Part shown: positions 43,324 through 55,182 of the stretch, in pieces
Numbering within the stretch: the stretch's first letter is position 1
Layout of the letters: every line of letters starts with the position of its first letter
Assembly (NCBI GenBank): GCA_020809705.1
Contig: CP085830.1
Span: forward strand, 2,542,001-2,606,000
Length of the DNA stretch: 64,000 nt
Direction of reading: 5' to 3'
Source of the DNA: Calonectria ilicicola
Lineage: Eukaryota > Ascomycota > Sordariomycetes > Hypocreales > Nectriaceae
The notes under the pieces: model-generated
Databases searched by the model: none
The model's input: only the letters and a program-made list of their open reading frames with translations
Told to the model about the DNA's origin: nothing
Program-made: the position numbers and the translations under genes

Positions 43324-45398
43324 GACAGCCTTTTTTGTTCTATTTCGAGGACGATGGGTGTGAAAATTTGCCTGGAAGCGCTGGGCCCCAAATGGGCGCG
43401 TATGGGAGCGAGGCCGACCTGTCGTTTCGGGGTGCAAAATTGATCTGGGTTCTGCAGATCCGAAAGAATGCTACATAACCGCCGGGGGGGTCTTTCGGGG
43501 GTGGAAGGGCGATTGGGGATGGCCAAGAGATTGATCAAAAGCTAGATTCCAGGATGGGGGTCGGTGATATAAGAGACGAGACGAGACGAGACGAGTCGAG
43601 AAGCAGCCACGAGCAAAAAGAGCCCAGACTCCTGGCACCGGGGCGCTGGAACTCGGGTGATGTCGAATGCACGTTTGGTGATGTAGATGAGGGACGCCTC
43701 ATGCCCACCCACAACGAGAACCAAGCCAGGACACGCCGTCGGATGAGCTACGGGCGGCTGTAATCTGGTGTGATTTCACACTAAACAACACACCACTATG
43801 GAGGGAGAAAAGGGCTTCGTCACGCATGCTGATGGGCGGCGTGCCTCGCCGGGTTGGCTGGGCGAGCTGACAAGAGCCGATCCAAGAGGGGCTGGCTGGG
43901 CTGGGCTGGACTGGGATGGGATGGGATCAAAGCTCCGGCGGGGGCAGTTTGGCCGCTGCAAGAGCTTGCAGCCACCATCACATCGACGGCCCCGGCCCAG
44001 AGCTGCAGCCACTCGCCCTCTGAAGACCATCGTGATTGTCACCGGCCACTCACGGCTGCCCGTCGACTGCCGGTCCCCTGCTCAGGCTTCACATTCGAAC
44101 CTGCAGCGCGAGGCACTTTCACACTGAAGCCCGCCAACCAGATGCCCCAGACCCATGTTCCGCAGATCCCCAGCCGCAGTGCAAGGGCCCCTCGCCCCGC
44201 CATTGGCCCCCGAGCTGCCCCCCCGAGCCTGCCCTAGCTCGGCCTGGCGCCAAGGTGCGTCTCCCGATAGGGCAGCGCTCGCGGGGGCTCATTCGTATCC
44301 CTGGCTCAACATGGCCCCCAATCCGTGGCCAGAATGCTTCATTAACCCGCTTCCCGCCTGCTGCGCTGAGATTTGTGCTAATGGAACGATGCCAATGGTG
44401 TATCTGGCCCCCAAATCCAATCATTGTGTCGTCCCTTTTCACACGCAACATGTGCCGAAGCCATCCCATCTGCCCATCTTGCCCTGTCCCTGTCCACCAC
44501 CGTCGTCGTGACTTTCGTGATGTCCCCCCCCCCCTTGCCTGTCGTCACGGACCGCTCCTTCACAACCCCTCAAACACTGCCAAGTGACTAGTGAATCGCT
44601 CGCCTCGGATATCTCATTCATTTCGCCATTCACCGACTTGCTTGGCGTTTAGGCGCACAATTCTAAGGGGATTTGGCGGCTTCCTAAAACCTCAGTCACA
44701 CCAGACTACCTAGAGACTGCAGTAGGCGACACACCAAAAGGCATCACATCACCTCACTTGTTCCGAAAGGCATCCGGTACAATAACCAGTATGGCTTCAT
44801 CATAAGCGCCCGCCTTTTGCACCTCTTTTGTTTTTATTCACACAAATAATCACATCTGAATTGCCTGTTTAAATCAACAACTCGTCTCATTTATACTTCA
44901 TATATAATAGGTCAACTGTTGGGCAAGACATCATCGTCATAAATTCCATCGTGCTGTGGTATCGGGTGTCTGGCAATCACCAACGCCTCGCTAATTGCGT
45001 GAAATCCATGCCACATGATAGGCCAAAATCTTTGAAATACAAAAAACGAAAACAAAAAAACACCGTAGTTATCCAGTTTCCCCGCCCGGAAGTCACTAGT
45101 TCAAGCTTCCTTAGTCTGTGTACTTTAGGCGCCGCCACCCCAGTTCGTGATAGTGACAGGTGCATGAAGACAGGTAGTCCCTTGACCCCTGGAAGCAGCC
45201 ATGCATTGTTCCTTGTTGATCCCCAACTCCACATACAGTTCGAAAGAAACAGCACCAACAAATATCCTAGTAAAAAATGTGACACAATTGTTATGTACAC
45301 ATGGAAAACTCCTCGCCCAGTGTTCAACACCGAATCAGGAAATCAATTCATAAAAGGGTAAACAGTGCATAAAACATAACAATTGAATTAAACTCTCT
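43324..45398. other. Promoter region of member B and downstream flank of NTA1
   Basis: About 2 kb, GC-rich near member B (to about 44.6 kb), then AT-rich toward NTA1. It includes a tandem GACGA pentamer repeat, listed separately. Long plus-strand frames at 43.8-44.6 kb are overlapping, Pro/Arg-rich and compositionally random, so I do not call them. Confidence 0.5.
43573..43600. repeat. Tandem GACGA pentamer repeat
   Basis: About four consecutive GACGA units lie roughly 250 bases upstream of the member B start codon, next to a TATAAG-like sequence (43567-43573). This is a short microsatellite in a probable promoter. Confidence 0.75.
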
Positions 45399-48340
45399 TT
45401 ACCAAACCGTGCTCCGAGGTCTGGAAATACCTGGATGTGCGCCTTTCTCAACGCATTTCAATGGAGGCATGAGAGCATTAGATGTCGTTCGAAGAGAGTC
45501 CTCCAGCTCAGCCACAAGAACCATGGCAACAGGGGTCTTGGGTTCCTGTCCCGTGCTCAAAGTTGAGCAACTTGATGTCATGGTGTCTACAGAGTCGGCG
45601 GGTCCTTGTTTAGCGCGCGGAACAGGCGACTCTGTCGGTTTGGTGGGGTTTGATAGGTCCGTCGTTGACTTTGACGCGGCCTTTTGTCCAAAAAGAGCCC
45701 TTGGAACTGCAGATATCGGCTCATCGTGAACATGCTGGCGGCTCTTATTGCCTTGGCGCGAAGGGTTTCGCCGTGACTGCCCGTTTGCCGGGGTTCTGTG
45801 TCGAGAAGATGAGTGCCCATTCCCAGCCCTTGAACGGGACCTGTGCCCATGCAATGGACAGTTTGGCGATGGATACTCTTCAATCAGACGGAACTGCGAC
45901 AGATCCACGTCTTCAGATGGCCTTCTGCTTCTGCGAGAAGTCGTTCGATGCTCGCGTGTTGGTGGTGATTGAACAGGGTTACTTTGTTCAGGCTTGGACG
46001 ATCTTGTTCTTCCTCGGCTGGCTGTTCTGCTCTCGCGGTTGGACGTGTTTGATTCAAACCGGCTCACATGACTGTTTATTTTTGGTGAGGCACCCTTCCC
46101 AAGATTGTAGCGATCCTGTGAGGCGCCTCGGTTTCCAAGTCGACTGCGTGATGTAGGCTCAAGAATTGGGGTGTCACTTCCAGTTAGTTTGGCTGGTTGT
46201 TGTCCAAGTGCTGGTAGAATGTCGCCCCATACACTCGGATCCATGGCGATAGGGATAGAACCTCCTGACAGAGTTCTTTCATGGCTAGGATGGATTGTAG
46301 CGCGGCCATTTTTGGATGAGTTCAGTCTGGTGGCTTTATCGTTGCGGTCTAAAGCCTCTTTAGTAATCTCAGAACTCACGGCCAAAGGCACTTCCTGGGC
46401 AGATTCTGCACGCTGTGCCATATCTTCGAACCTGTTGAATGCAGCCCTCAACTCTGATTGGGAAGGCTTTGAGGAACTGAAGATGTTTGGCCCTCGCGAC
46501 CGACTACCATGACGAGCCTTGACGGAGTCGTTGCGGCGACTACGAGACCTCTGCGAATGTCTCGACTGGGAGGTCCTTCCTCGTGTCTGAACCGGGCTTG
46601 CTGATTTTGATTCCTGTGGTGGCGTTGGAAGTTTCGCTACATTGTGACGCTTGCCGGTCTGGTTGTTCCACACAGAAACGTCAGAACGCATGCTGTGACG
46701 CTTCTCGGTTGCGCGCGAAAGAGAGCCAAAATCGGATATTATCTCATCCATGTCCTCTCTACCGATTACCCACGGCGCTTCCTTCCCTGTAGGCATTTGA
46801 AGTTCATTTGGCGAACCAGAATACTCTGGAGGGGTTTGGGCGCTCTTTATAGGAGAAGTAATCGTTTCTAATCCGAGTAAGTAAGCCATCATGCTGGGGT
46901 CCATCTCTGGATGGCTGTTTTCGTCGTGGTGCAACAATTCTTGTCCAATCCCAAAAGCATTATACTCGTCAATCGGATGGTATTCTGGAGAGCCGACGGA
47001 TGGCTCCGAAACTTGGGGTCGAAGATCATGGGGAGTCGGACTAGGTGCGGACGGAGTGTGGATTGAAGGTGCCTCCTGTTGGTTCTCATGTGGTACATTT
47101 ATGGTAAGATTGTCCCGCCCGTAGTGTGATGCGCTTTCGTCCTGTGCCTCGTTTCGAATTGGTTCCTGGCTAACAGGCTTGGGTTCTCGGTCTGGTGGTG
47201 AGCTCGTGGGCTTCTTGAATTCCTGCACTGGACTGTTGGTTCCTCTGGATATGGACGAACGGCGGTTCTCGGACGGGTAGGGGCCATCATCGTCAACTTC
47301 TACGGTTTCTCCATCTGGACGATACACCAACTTTGCAACTGGAGGAGCCTCCGTGTCCACCATAAGCAAGTCTTTGTCTCCACGCCCAAGAATACCATAG
47401 ACTCGGACCTCGCCCTCCTTGATACCAACGACAGCGCTGGTGCCAGCGTATGTGACTTCACCCTCCATCCCAGTGCGATTTGCGAAAATCACAATGACTT
47501 CTTCGTCCCACTCGGAGCGGATAATAGGCTCTAGGCGCGAAATCCAATACGACAGCGTATTCATGTCCGGGTCTTGTGGTTCTCGGTTAAAGGTTCGGGC
47601 ATCTTCCTGGGTGATCCATGCCATGCTGACAACAACCAGGCGCGTTCTCGAATCCAGGACGTGATGTGCAAACTCGAAGGCGCTCCAGGGAGCTTCAAAT
47701 TTATAGGGACTGTCGTTTTTTTTTTTAGCAAATGTAAGGGCATACAGAAATAGCGGCTTGTATCCTACTTCAGATCCATGCAAATACCCATAGAGACGGG
47801 ACCAAGACCAGGGAGGTCCTGAGCAAAGAACTTGTCGCCTTCGAGCGCCCATGTCTCGTCGGTGTAATAGAGGTGGTGCTTGTGATAATTCCCGACAATG
47901 TCGCCCTCGGAGTTCACAACGACAGCTGAGTTGTAATATTCGGGGTTCGCAGGCCACTGCTCTGTCAAGTCGACTTTTTCCGGATAGCCTACGACGACGG
48001 TGCATTCATGCTTGAGGGCTTGCGAGCGCGCCCAGAGCGAAGTGATTCCGGAATCATAGTGTTCGAGGAAGGGAGAGATTTCCTGCAGGGATTGGAAATT
48101 ATATCCTATTTGTGTTAGAAAAAGAAATATCGCTGTCGCCATCCCGCTAGAAGAAAAAGCATTGTGGGACAGAGAGAATTATGTTCTCGCAGATTCCAAC
48201 GTACCAGAAAAGGCAAGCTCAGGCAGGACAAGAAGATCCAGCTCCTCGGGATCTACCCGGTCCAAAATATCGTCGGCCCTGTTGAGGTTGTTGTCGACAT
48301 CCCCGACGGCGGGAGCGAACTGGAGGCATCCGATCCTCAT
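45399..48340 (-). CDS. NTA1: Protein N-terminal Asn/Gln amidase Nta1 with long disordered C-terminal tail
   Basis: Three exons on the minus strand (48340-48205, 48105-47769, 47709-45399) give 927 aa. The N-terminal half is a nitrilase-fold enzyme with the Glu-Lys-Cys triad visible: Glu41 in LVLPELAFSGYNF, Lys121 in GNYHKHHLYYTDE, and Cys154 in MGICMDLNPYKFEAPW. This last stretch, restored across intron 2, is typical of Nta1. Nta1 deamidates N-terminal Asn and Gln to Asp and Glu, creating tertiary destabilising residues for the N-degron pathway. Yeast Nta1 is about 457 aa. Here the fold ends near residue 330, and about 590 residues of Ser/Arg/Pro-rich low-complexity sequence follow, with SRSR and RTS-type clusters. 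The tail is a single open exon, so it is most likely real. Its role is unknown. Confidence 0.92.
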
Positions 48341-51300
48341 CTTTGGCGTGTTCTTCAGTTATGCCCGCCGCTGTTGGAGTTGCAGTCGCAAAGCTGCCTC
48401 TGCCCAACTGATCTCGCCGTCGCCGGTCGCGTGGCGTTACAGATCGCGGAATGACAGTGGGGATTGACCGCAAACAAAAGAAAGATGTGGACGCAAAAAA
48501 CAGATTCGGGAGTCAAACCAACAGCATAGGCGACCCGAGGGAAGGGATAGAAAGCCGTTTATGGGGTTAGGCCACGAGAGGGATTGGGTGAGTGCGGCGG
48601 CCAGAGCGCGCCAGCCCCTGCGTGGCCCACGAGACGCACACTCTCGAATGATGTGCGCTTGGAGTGGGCGAGCTGGCACTGCCATGCCCTCAGCCGTTTG
48701 GAATAGTCTGGCCCAATCGCCGGGCTAGTGACGTTGCGGAAGTGCATCAATGTGACGTCCTCGGGACGTGGTTGCGAGGGGCAGAAGAGGTGGGGAGACG
48801 CAAAAGGGCGGGGGGCCACGGGGGGCCATGGAGGGGCGACCGGGATGTTGGCCGAGACTCCGGCGCCCCATCCAACAGGCGGTCGCCGTTAGCCGCCGGA
48901 ACTCCAGCTAGACAGGGACCCCCTAGTGAGGCCCCTTAGCAGCGCTGATCCAGAAGCTTGAATCTGCATGCAATCAATTCCCAGGCCTTGCCAGCACCTT
49001 TCGCGGGCTTTCCCGCCTTGAGTAAAAGCCAACCAGTCGTCCTGCCATCATCACCACCACCGGCACCTGTTGGCACGGCTCAGAGCGTCCGATGCCCCTA
49101 CATTACGCCCTCTACTGCCGTGTTAGTCGGTCCACTTGGCTGGCGGGATGCCTCGTGCGCTGCTTCTTCCAGGGTGTTGTCGTCCGGGATTGGACAGCAA
49201 CAACTCTTGGACCCTTTGTGACACGGGCTGTCAACGACATACATACACGATACAGGCCATGGTCCATACGAATGGCCTCTTAATTAAGATTTACGCTATC
49301 GAGCCATCTCTGCCAAAGGTCTATGTCCTCCCAGGTTATGTATTTATTCATTGAAATGCGTCTCCTCGTCTCCCATCATATGCCAGGTCACACCTGGTAG
49401 CCACGTTGCGCATCATATGTGCTCGTAACTTGCCTTCATATAGCTCGCAATGAAGGGGCTTCCATTTCCGGCGTTCTGAAACAGCCATGGCCAATAACTC
49501 ATCAGCTGGCGTGGTCTTTTATCTTGCGATACGGAATCTGACTGGGGATGCATGTGCTTTAACATGCGCCTGAGCCAAACTGTCACCGGCGAGGCGTCCT
49601 CTGGGTGCCTTCTATGCATTAGCTCTGCGTACATGTGGGGTTATCACATTGGCATCGCACCAGCCTCCCGTGGATTGTAGCGTTTCGAGACAGAGAAGCG
49701 AGCAGTGCTGTCCTCGTACGGGCCGGTATGGTATATTGGGCTTTTGTCCACTGTCCGCTCTAGCACATCAGCCTCTTGCGTTCGCACCAAGTGTGGAGAG
49801 GGATATGCGGGTTCCAGTTTTTGTTTCTCCCAAGTCATATCCAAACCCTGCATGAGCTCTCTTATGCCGTTGTTTCGTCTACTGCAGTCAATTTTAGCCT
49901 AGTAGAATTCTCAAACCACAGAAGAGGGTGTTGTGCGGGCTGAATTCTGCCAATCATGCCGATTCAGAAAGCCACTTCATCAATGTGATATGCCACTGTA
50001 GCCTCTGGCAATAAGTGCCATGAGACCTCGCCAAGGATGACACCGCTTGTTCAGATGTACGCCACCTCGGAAACCGGCTTCGTCTTCTCCATCGGTGTCC
50101 TGATGTCTCTCGGGCAATAAACTCGACAATTTGCGTTCAGGTTAGAAGAAAGTCAGAGACGGCTATTGACGGAGTGGATTCCATCAGCACTTGAATCCAC
50201 AACCTCACAACCAACTGCATCCAACATCAAAAATATCCGCAGCCACAATTCTCAAGTCTCACGTTTCACCCTTGCTCATCGCCCCCAACATGCACTTCCC
50301 CGTAGCCCACAATCGCTCATGCATGGACTTTGCTGATTCTTTGGCCCCCATCCGCCGACAACCAACACTCTGTGCAACCAAGACTGGAGTTGGAAATAAG
50401 ACCGAGAAACGGGTGTCTTACTAATCCTACGCTTCTGGCTCCAAGGTATGGCCGCTCTTGGGATGCTTGGTGAGTGATGGTTAAAAGAGGCCACGTCAAC
50501 ATCAGCATTCGCGTCTCAGAGGCCGGGATCACGCCGTCGCAAGGGAGAAACCATCAACATTGCATCTCCATCAATGTAAATAACTTCAGTCACATGTCAC
50601 TAAATGTTTAGAGAGACACATTCCTTTATTTCTATCTAAGATCTCATCTATCCTCTTCCCCTAAAATTTCTCTCGGCCATGTGATGTTTATGTACCTCTT
50701 CCATCTCTCAGGTACTGTCAGCATGCTTCCGTGCCAAAGGCTCAGTTTGAGGCGGATCTCATTTATTCATTAGCATTTAAAATATAAACGCAAGTTCAAA
50801 TCGAAAGACATGAGTCGCTGTTTACTACATTCACAGTTTTGCAATATATAACGAGGGCGTTGGTATAATTTCCATGTATCTTCCAATTGACACTTGTTCC
50901 ACCTGTAGAGGGCGCAAATTCAACATGGCTTCACAAATTTGAGCGACAACCTCATCGATTCCAACACACACAAAAACTGCTTCCCCAGTCAAAATGCCAC
51001 CCGCCGCACACATTCCAATGTTAGAGCTTGAAGGTTACGCATTTGTACCTGTTTCTCTCGCTTCCTCGCTTGGGTGTCATAGCATTTCTACTACAGTTCA
51101 AAGGTCCAACATCTATCGCTCCACAGTAATGGAGTACGCTTTTACATATGTATGCCCAAATTCATCAGGGAGGTTTAATAGACCCAGAATTATTGATCGG
51201 GTATTAAAAGTCTTTTTTCTTTTGCAAAACTTTGGCGCAGGTTCTGGAAACGTGTGCTACATCGTATCCAAGATGAATTTTCGAAGACATCAGAAGTTGA

Positions 51301-54300
51301 TTGTATCCGGGCATAGTCCCAGTCGGTTTATGAGGTTTTCCTTTCTCTAGATGGACTAATGTATCCATATGAACTGGTTAGTCAATTGTTTACAACAACC
51401 AAAATAGTCCATGTAATACTCAACATAACTCACATTCAACTATTTTCATCCGCGTTACTTCACATGCAACTGAACAGACACGGTCTCGATCTTACAAAGC
51501 CAACCATCCTCCATCTTTACTTATCGTGAGATATCTTATTCGAATATCTAGCATCCCATGACCACACACTCCCTTCTCCCATCCTATACGCGGTACCACA
51601 CTCGAGAACACATACGCAAATCTCTCCTAGGCCCTATACAAGAAAGCTTAGTATAAGCACAGTTACTCTTTATTGCTACAATATACTACTGAGCCTTCCA
51701 ACTTCGGAGCCAGATAACCTATTGTCATTCGCTTTCCAGATTCTCGAGGCCTCTTGAATATAAGACAAGATGTACAAAAATAACCTTCGACATCTTCTCG
51801 AGCCTCTAAAATACAGAAAGTCCAATATAGTTGTCGTTTAAATGCAGTACAAGTGCTCTACTAAGGAATTTAAAGTCGTTGGATCTGAGCTCTATGAGAC
51901 AAAAGCCCTCCATCGTCAGCATTCCACCTAAAGCCTCTAAGTCAAGTATCATCACCCTTCACCACAAAAATTACAACATAATGCGCGGTATTCCTGTCCA
52001 TTCTACTTGATAGGCCACCCCGTAGCATCGAAGTTGCCGCTCTATTGTTTCAGTACCGCGGTCTAGTACATATGTTCATCTTGAGAACGAATGAAAAAGG
52101 CCCCATATGTGTCACGTCTTTTTATATCCCTAGAGTGCACATCGATGTTTGTGTAACGCATCCTTTCATACCAAGGGCAGGCCGGCTAACTAATCACCCT
52201 CACCCGTACTACCTAACTAACCAAATTTCATACTTGTATTATCATCTATATTTAGACGACTGCAATATCACTCCTAATATTTCTTGGAGGGCCTGGCATT
52301 TACTATGTATGTACAAATTCCATGTAACCCACCGACTCAGTCAAGTGAATTTCTGTAACGTTGTTCATCAAATAGCCTACAGTTAGATCATTTTTAGATA
52401 CTAATCGACGTCTCCAGCCGCTTTGGAGAGCCAAGATAGTAAGGCAGGAATCATATCAATTCAGCATATGAGCTATGCTTGTTGTCCGGTCCTTCGGGTT
52501 TTTATCTCATTGCACGCTGTTGTTCCTTAGGTTTCAGTTTTTATCGCCACCAACGTATTTTATTTATTGCCTAGTCTTCCAATCTAGTTGGGTCTTATCC
52601 TATGTCCAAAATATGGAAAACCCATCCCATAGTCACCTAGAGCTAACGGTGACTACGCCCAAGCAGTAGAGAAGGATGATCACTACTAAAAACAAACAAA
52701 AAGAAATCAGCAATAAAGGGCAACCAATATTTTCACTAGTTATTTCATTGCGACATTCCTCCGAGAAAATATGTGGTTTGTACGATTTTTTCTTCACCAC
52801 ACACGTCCTACCCTACATTAGCAATGTCTAATTTATCTTTCTGCAAATATGCAAGGTTAATATCTAGTCTATCATTTTTAGCTATAAAATTGTGGGTACG
52901 CAGAGGGCCTGCATACTATCTCGTATTGGCCATAATTGAGGTCAATAACACCTCATTTACTTTTGCTCTCACGACCTACAAAGACTATCCCTCGCTGCCG
53001 TGTTATCCAGGTCGTAGGCGGGAAGGAAATTGCCGCCCGGATATCACTTCTCCCAAACTCTTACGTCCGGTGCCTTTCCTCTTTTACTAGTCCGCATTAG
53101 TCCTTGTGACTTCATCCCAACTCAAGAATAGTCGGGAGCTCCACTCAGCCGAGATTCCGGCAAGCGCTAGACTATTGACGACGAGCTGCCATTTTGGTCA
53201 TTGGAATTGTACGAATGACCTTTCGGAGTGGGTTGACGGGCTGAATGGGGCAAATTTCCGGTATTGCATCATTGGATAATTTGATCAATGGAGAAAACAT
53301 GCCCAAGTCTCAGAAACCACATGATGATTGCAGACGGGGGAAACATATTCCTCAAATACCAACTGGACGGCGAGGATCTTCAAACAATCAAAACAGAAAC
53401 GAAACATCTGGTGGAGGAGAACAATGCCAATCGTGTTACAGCTTGAGTCACACGCAATCGGGCGTTGTCGGCTGATGGAATTTACGAAAACCCAGGTGGG
53501 AAGGGCGAGGACGCCCGCATCAGACGCGGCCGCATGTTTCACTTTCCTACCCGCCGCCACCGGCCCAAGGTTGCATCTCGGCCGAAGGAGAAAAGCAGAG
53601 GGCTGGGACTAGTCGCCCAATCTGGGGGAAGTTGGTGGAGTAATTTCCCGTCTGTCAGTCACGCCCGACACGAGACATGAAGCAGGGCCACGTCGTCGTT
53701 CAAAAAGTTCGGCCGGGCGCCAGAGCAACGAGTCAGGGAACAAGGCTTGAACCAGAATTATACAAATGTGGTGAAATTCCCTCACCGCGTTTACGTAGAT
53801 ATTGACTGGTGCAGGTTTGCGCATTCCCTTGTAAACGGGAGCGCCAACTTAAGCGATGGAACGCGGCAATTTAGATCTTGGTCAGATCATTTCGTGGTAG
53901 CAATCCTTCGCGCACTATGGTCGGCAAGCGTGCGGGCGCTGGAAGGAACCAGAAAGAGGTGGTGCGTGTGGAAGGAAATTTGTGCGCGAGTGTGTGTGTG
54001 TGGATTGTGACGAGGCATGCAGGATGCAAGCCATATCACACAACTAAACCCAGAGATAGACGCGCTGGCGGCTATGTAATTTTTCCTGTTGGGCTGGCTG
54101 GCGACAACGGATCTTGCGGCCGGGGTGCTAGCCAGATCTGTCTAGGCGAGGCCAAAGGCCGGGCCAGGGTTCGTCCACATGGGGAGCGGAGAGAGGCCGG
54201 GTGTTAAGCATGTTGGTCCCTGCTCGAGGCATATGTATGGTATGTATGTAGGTTGGTTGCGACAGGCAGGCCTGCAGGGCAGACTTGGAGTTGAAGAATA

Positions 54301-55182
54301 GGCAGAAGCAGGAGAAGAAGGGTCTGACGGTGAGCAGCTGTTGGCGATTGGCTGCTGGCTGCTGGCTCGTTGGGTCGCTCCCCAGTAGAGCCCTGCCTGA
54401 GGCTGCCACGCAAACGGGCGGTCTGCACTTCGACGTAATAACACGGTCACATTGCGCTTTGCACATTCCACCGGAGAAGCCAAAAGCAAACAGGCTGAGG
54501 ACAGGCTGCCAATAAAGCGGGCGCCCACCGTCGGCCCCAGTAGGCCGCAGACAGGGCCGGCGGCTACAGGAGGCCACTCATCCGTCGCCTCTGGGTTTCA
54601 GACCCATCCACCAACTCTTCCGTCCTGGTTCATCCCCGCTTCCGACAACCGCCCGGCGCGCGCTCTCATTGGCCGCGCGCCCGTCAGCAGCAGCCATGCA
54701 GGCGTCTACGTCGCGTGCGAGGCGCCGTGCCATTGGCTCTGCTCCCTCTCCCGTGCTATTCTCGGCCAAGGGTAGGGTGCAGGATGCTACCCGGCCGCAC
54801 TGCTCGGCCCAAGTCCTATTTGCTCCCCAAGACCAGCCCGAATGCATGCCATGCTAGTGTAAACTAGGATGACCCGTCGGGTTGTTTTTTCCCTCTGCTT
54901 TTCAGCCAGCCAGTGGCTAGCCACATCTCTGGCCGACGCTGCAATTCCCGGTTTCATATATCTTTGCTGGCTGCCCGTCATCGAGCGGGCCTGCGAGCTG
55001 TAGCCCTCTCCTTCTCTCGATCCTCGTGCCTCCGTCGACTGGATTTCGAAACGGGGCTTGGCCGACTATATTCTTCATGCTGGCCATGTGGATTCGAATT
55101 CGATAGCGTCTCAGTTCCAACCAACAATCTGCCCCCAGCGTCGATCCCTCACTCGGCTCGCCTCGTGCCGAGACTGACAACC
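48341..55182. other. 6.8-kb interval without a supported gene
   Basis: This is the longest gene-free stretch here. 48.3-49.3 kb is the NTA1 promoter flank. 49.4-50.1 kb has minus-strand frames broken by stops, weakly suggestive of a decayed gene. 50.6-53.1 kb is AT-rich, with many TA steps and no frame above about 118 codons. 53.2-55.2 kb becomes GC-rich again and leads into the promoter of member C. I saw no reverse transcriptase, transposase, terminal repeat or tRNA. An RIP-decayed element is possible but cannot be shown by eye. Confidence 0.45.

Noticed and set aside
43854..44587. Pro/Arg-rich plus-strand frames upstream of member B.
   Set aside because: Several overlap in different frames in GC-rich DNA, which produces long open frames by chance; none looks like a protein.
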